Positions 21,556 through 22,688 of a stretch of DNA of 22,688 nt are shown one piece after another. Below the pieces are notes generated by a model. The model worked only from the letters and a program-made list of their open reading frames with translations, ran no database searches and was not told the origin of the DNA. The first letter of the stretch is position 1; each line of letters starts with the position of its first letter. A program made the translations under genes and the position numbers. The stretch comes from Smittium culicis (lineage: Eukaryota > Kickxellomycota > Harpellomycetes > Harpellales > Legeriomycetaceae), in assembly GCA_001970855.1 (NCBI GenBank), contig LSSN01003939.1, forward strand, positions 1 to 22,688. The letters are read 5' to 3'.

Positions 21556-21714
21556 ATAAAACTTCCTTTCCTTACGGATAATGAGGCTGCTCATTTTGAC
21601 CCCAAAATTTCTTTTCTTTCTCCTTTCTTTTGTCCAGCTGTATTGAATTTCCAAGAAAAAGTTATATTCCATAAAAATAGTATTATATATTACTACAGAA
21701 TAGGTTATTGGTAA
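21556..21714 (+). pseudogene. Coding-like fragment, possibly from a second retroelement gag
   Basis: This 52-codon stretch has no ATG. It reads KLPFLTDNEAAHFDPK, then ISFLSPFFCPAVLNFQEKV, and ends at TAA 21712-21714. Codon choice and composition stand out from the surrounding AT-rich DNA. An acceptor-like AAG precedes it (21551-21553) and GTAAAA lies at its end (21711). It could be an internal exon of an unrecognised gene or a scrap of a retroelement. I lean to a relic because no compatible upstream or downstream exon was found. Confidence 0.3.
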
Positions 21715-22688
21715 AAACTACTCTTTGACGAGAAAAAACTGTAACCAGATTTTGAAATAAGTATTTAGAATACAAACTATTCTGCGAGCAACGTAAATCC
21801 ACCGCGACACTTGTACTTTACATTATATATTTTAAATATTAAAAACTACAGATTAATATCAATTATTTTTACATTATCAAAATTTTTGCTCAATTATTAT
21901 TTGTGTCAAGGGATCTGCCCACTAATTAGGTCCATATTAAGATCTTAAGTTCTCTAATTATTAATTTATTATTTACCGAATACTTTATTTGATAAATGAT
22001 AAACTTTTTTCCTCACTTATTATTTTTTTTTTTTGCCTTATCAAATCAATCGATCTTTAACCCTCCAAGTCCTGATTTTTTTACTTTTCAAATGCATAAA
22101 ATATGCATTTGGTATTAGTCATCTAATGCATATAATATGCATTTGACTCCTTGTTAATTAATGTTAATTTGTAATCTATATATATTTTATTCGTCAGCCA
22201 TAATAAAATCCCAGCCTATAGCTATTTATGATCATCGCTGAAATAATAAAAAAATTAATGTCAGATCTTAACTCTTTCTCGTCCAACACCCTTTAAAAAA
22301 ATCAATTTATTGATCTATTTATGATTTAAAAGTATATTTATTATTTGCAGCAATATTTCATTATACCAATAATTCTAAAGACTTCGGAATTATATTACTT
22401 TTTATGAATCTAATTAGCTAAATTTGGTAGATCAAAAATGGTATACCATAAATAGTATTCTATTGAGAGAAGATAATACAATAGTTCATATTGATGAAGA
22501 AATGACTTATGTTATATTTTATCTATATCAAATGAGTATGTAATACTTGTGGCGATATAATGAAGCCAATATAATAAATTAATGTGGAACAACTTCAATA
22601 AATAAAAAAATAGGATTTCGCTGTAAAAATTTTCTATGAAGTGGATTAATTAAAGTCTATTTAATCAGCTATTTAATTCAAATAAGAT
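21715..22688. other. AT-rich end of window, no supported gene
   Basis: All frames contain frequent stops. A plus-strand frame is open for about 56 codons after a stop near 21765 (up to about 21950) but has no recognisable content. A short ATG frame at about 22259 stops after 12 codons. The notable structure here is the pair of palindromes listed separately. Confidence 0.5.
22089..22145. repeat. Two near-identical ATGCAT palindromes 34 bases apart
   Basis: The first (22089-22111) is a perfect inverted repeat, CAAATGCAT and ATGCATTTG around AAAAT. The second (22123-22145) is CTAATGCAT and ATGCATTTG around ATAAT. The two 23-base units differ at two positions. They could be a duplicated binding site for a dimeric regulator, small cruciform-forming repeats, or a fragment of a repeat family. 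No gene is visible immediately downstream to assign them to. Confidence 0.55.

Noticed and set aside
1..22688. tRNA, rRNA, CRISPR arrays and bacterial-type operons
   Set aside because: No T-loop-like sequence with a matching cloverleaf, no rRNA-like block and no regular repeat-spacer array were seen. The intron-rich genes rule out a bacterial context.

Overview
The window looks like nuclear DNA of an AT-rich, intron-containing early-diverging fungus. The evidence is a CRH-type GH16 cell-wall enzyme, many short introns of GTAAGT/GTAAAT...TTAG type, long AT-rich spacers and a decayed DIRS-type (tyrosine-recombinase) retrotransposon. The element resembles what I remember of Harpellales (Smittium-like gut fungi), but that placement is inference from memory, not a search.

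Layout. (1) Positions 410-4994, minus strand: one gene of about 13 exons. I reconstructed it by splicing, and phase is kept across every junction. It encodes a ZGRF1-like protein with an N-terminal DUF2439 (Mte1/Dbl2-type) domain and a complete UPF1-like SF1 helicase. Its last exon holds an apparent +1 frame break at an A6 run (742-747). (2) 4995-6419: AT-rich intergenic promoter region. (3) 6420-7559, plus strand: an intronless secreted GH16 (Crh-like) protein with an unusual acidic Ser/Asp/Glu segment before the catalytic domain. (4) 7560-11076: about 3.5 kb of AT-rich DNA with no supportable gene. (5) 11077-14884, plus strand: a three-exon gene whose short first exon is a clean signal peptide. 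It encodes a 1086-residue secreted protein with a long Thr/Ser/Val-rich central region and no recognised family. (6) 14885-16788: AT-rich spacer. (7) 16789-20552: a decayed DIRS-type element, visibly richer in G+C than its flanks, bounded by imperfect terminal inverted repeats. Its gag-like, RT/RNase H and tyrosine-recombinase reading frames are all broken. (8) 20553-22688: AT-rich DNA with two coding-like scraps (21261-21476, 21556-21714) and a pair of near-identical palindromes (22089-22145).

The intact genes do not form a pathway. One is a predicted nuclear genome-maintenance helicase and two are secreted or wall-associated products. The most notable item is the ZGRF1-like gene, which is hidden in fragments: no single open frame shows its DUF2439 domain, and the helicase is spread over several exons. 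The longest open frame inside the retroelement (18233-19234) is not a real protein: the RT and RNase H motifs are read in a different frame.
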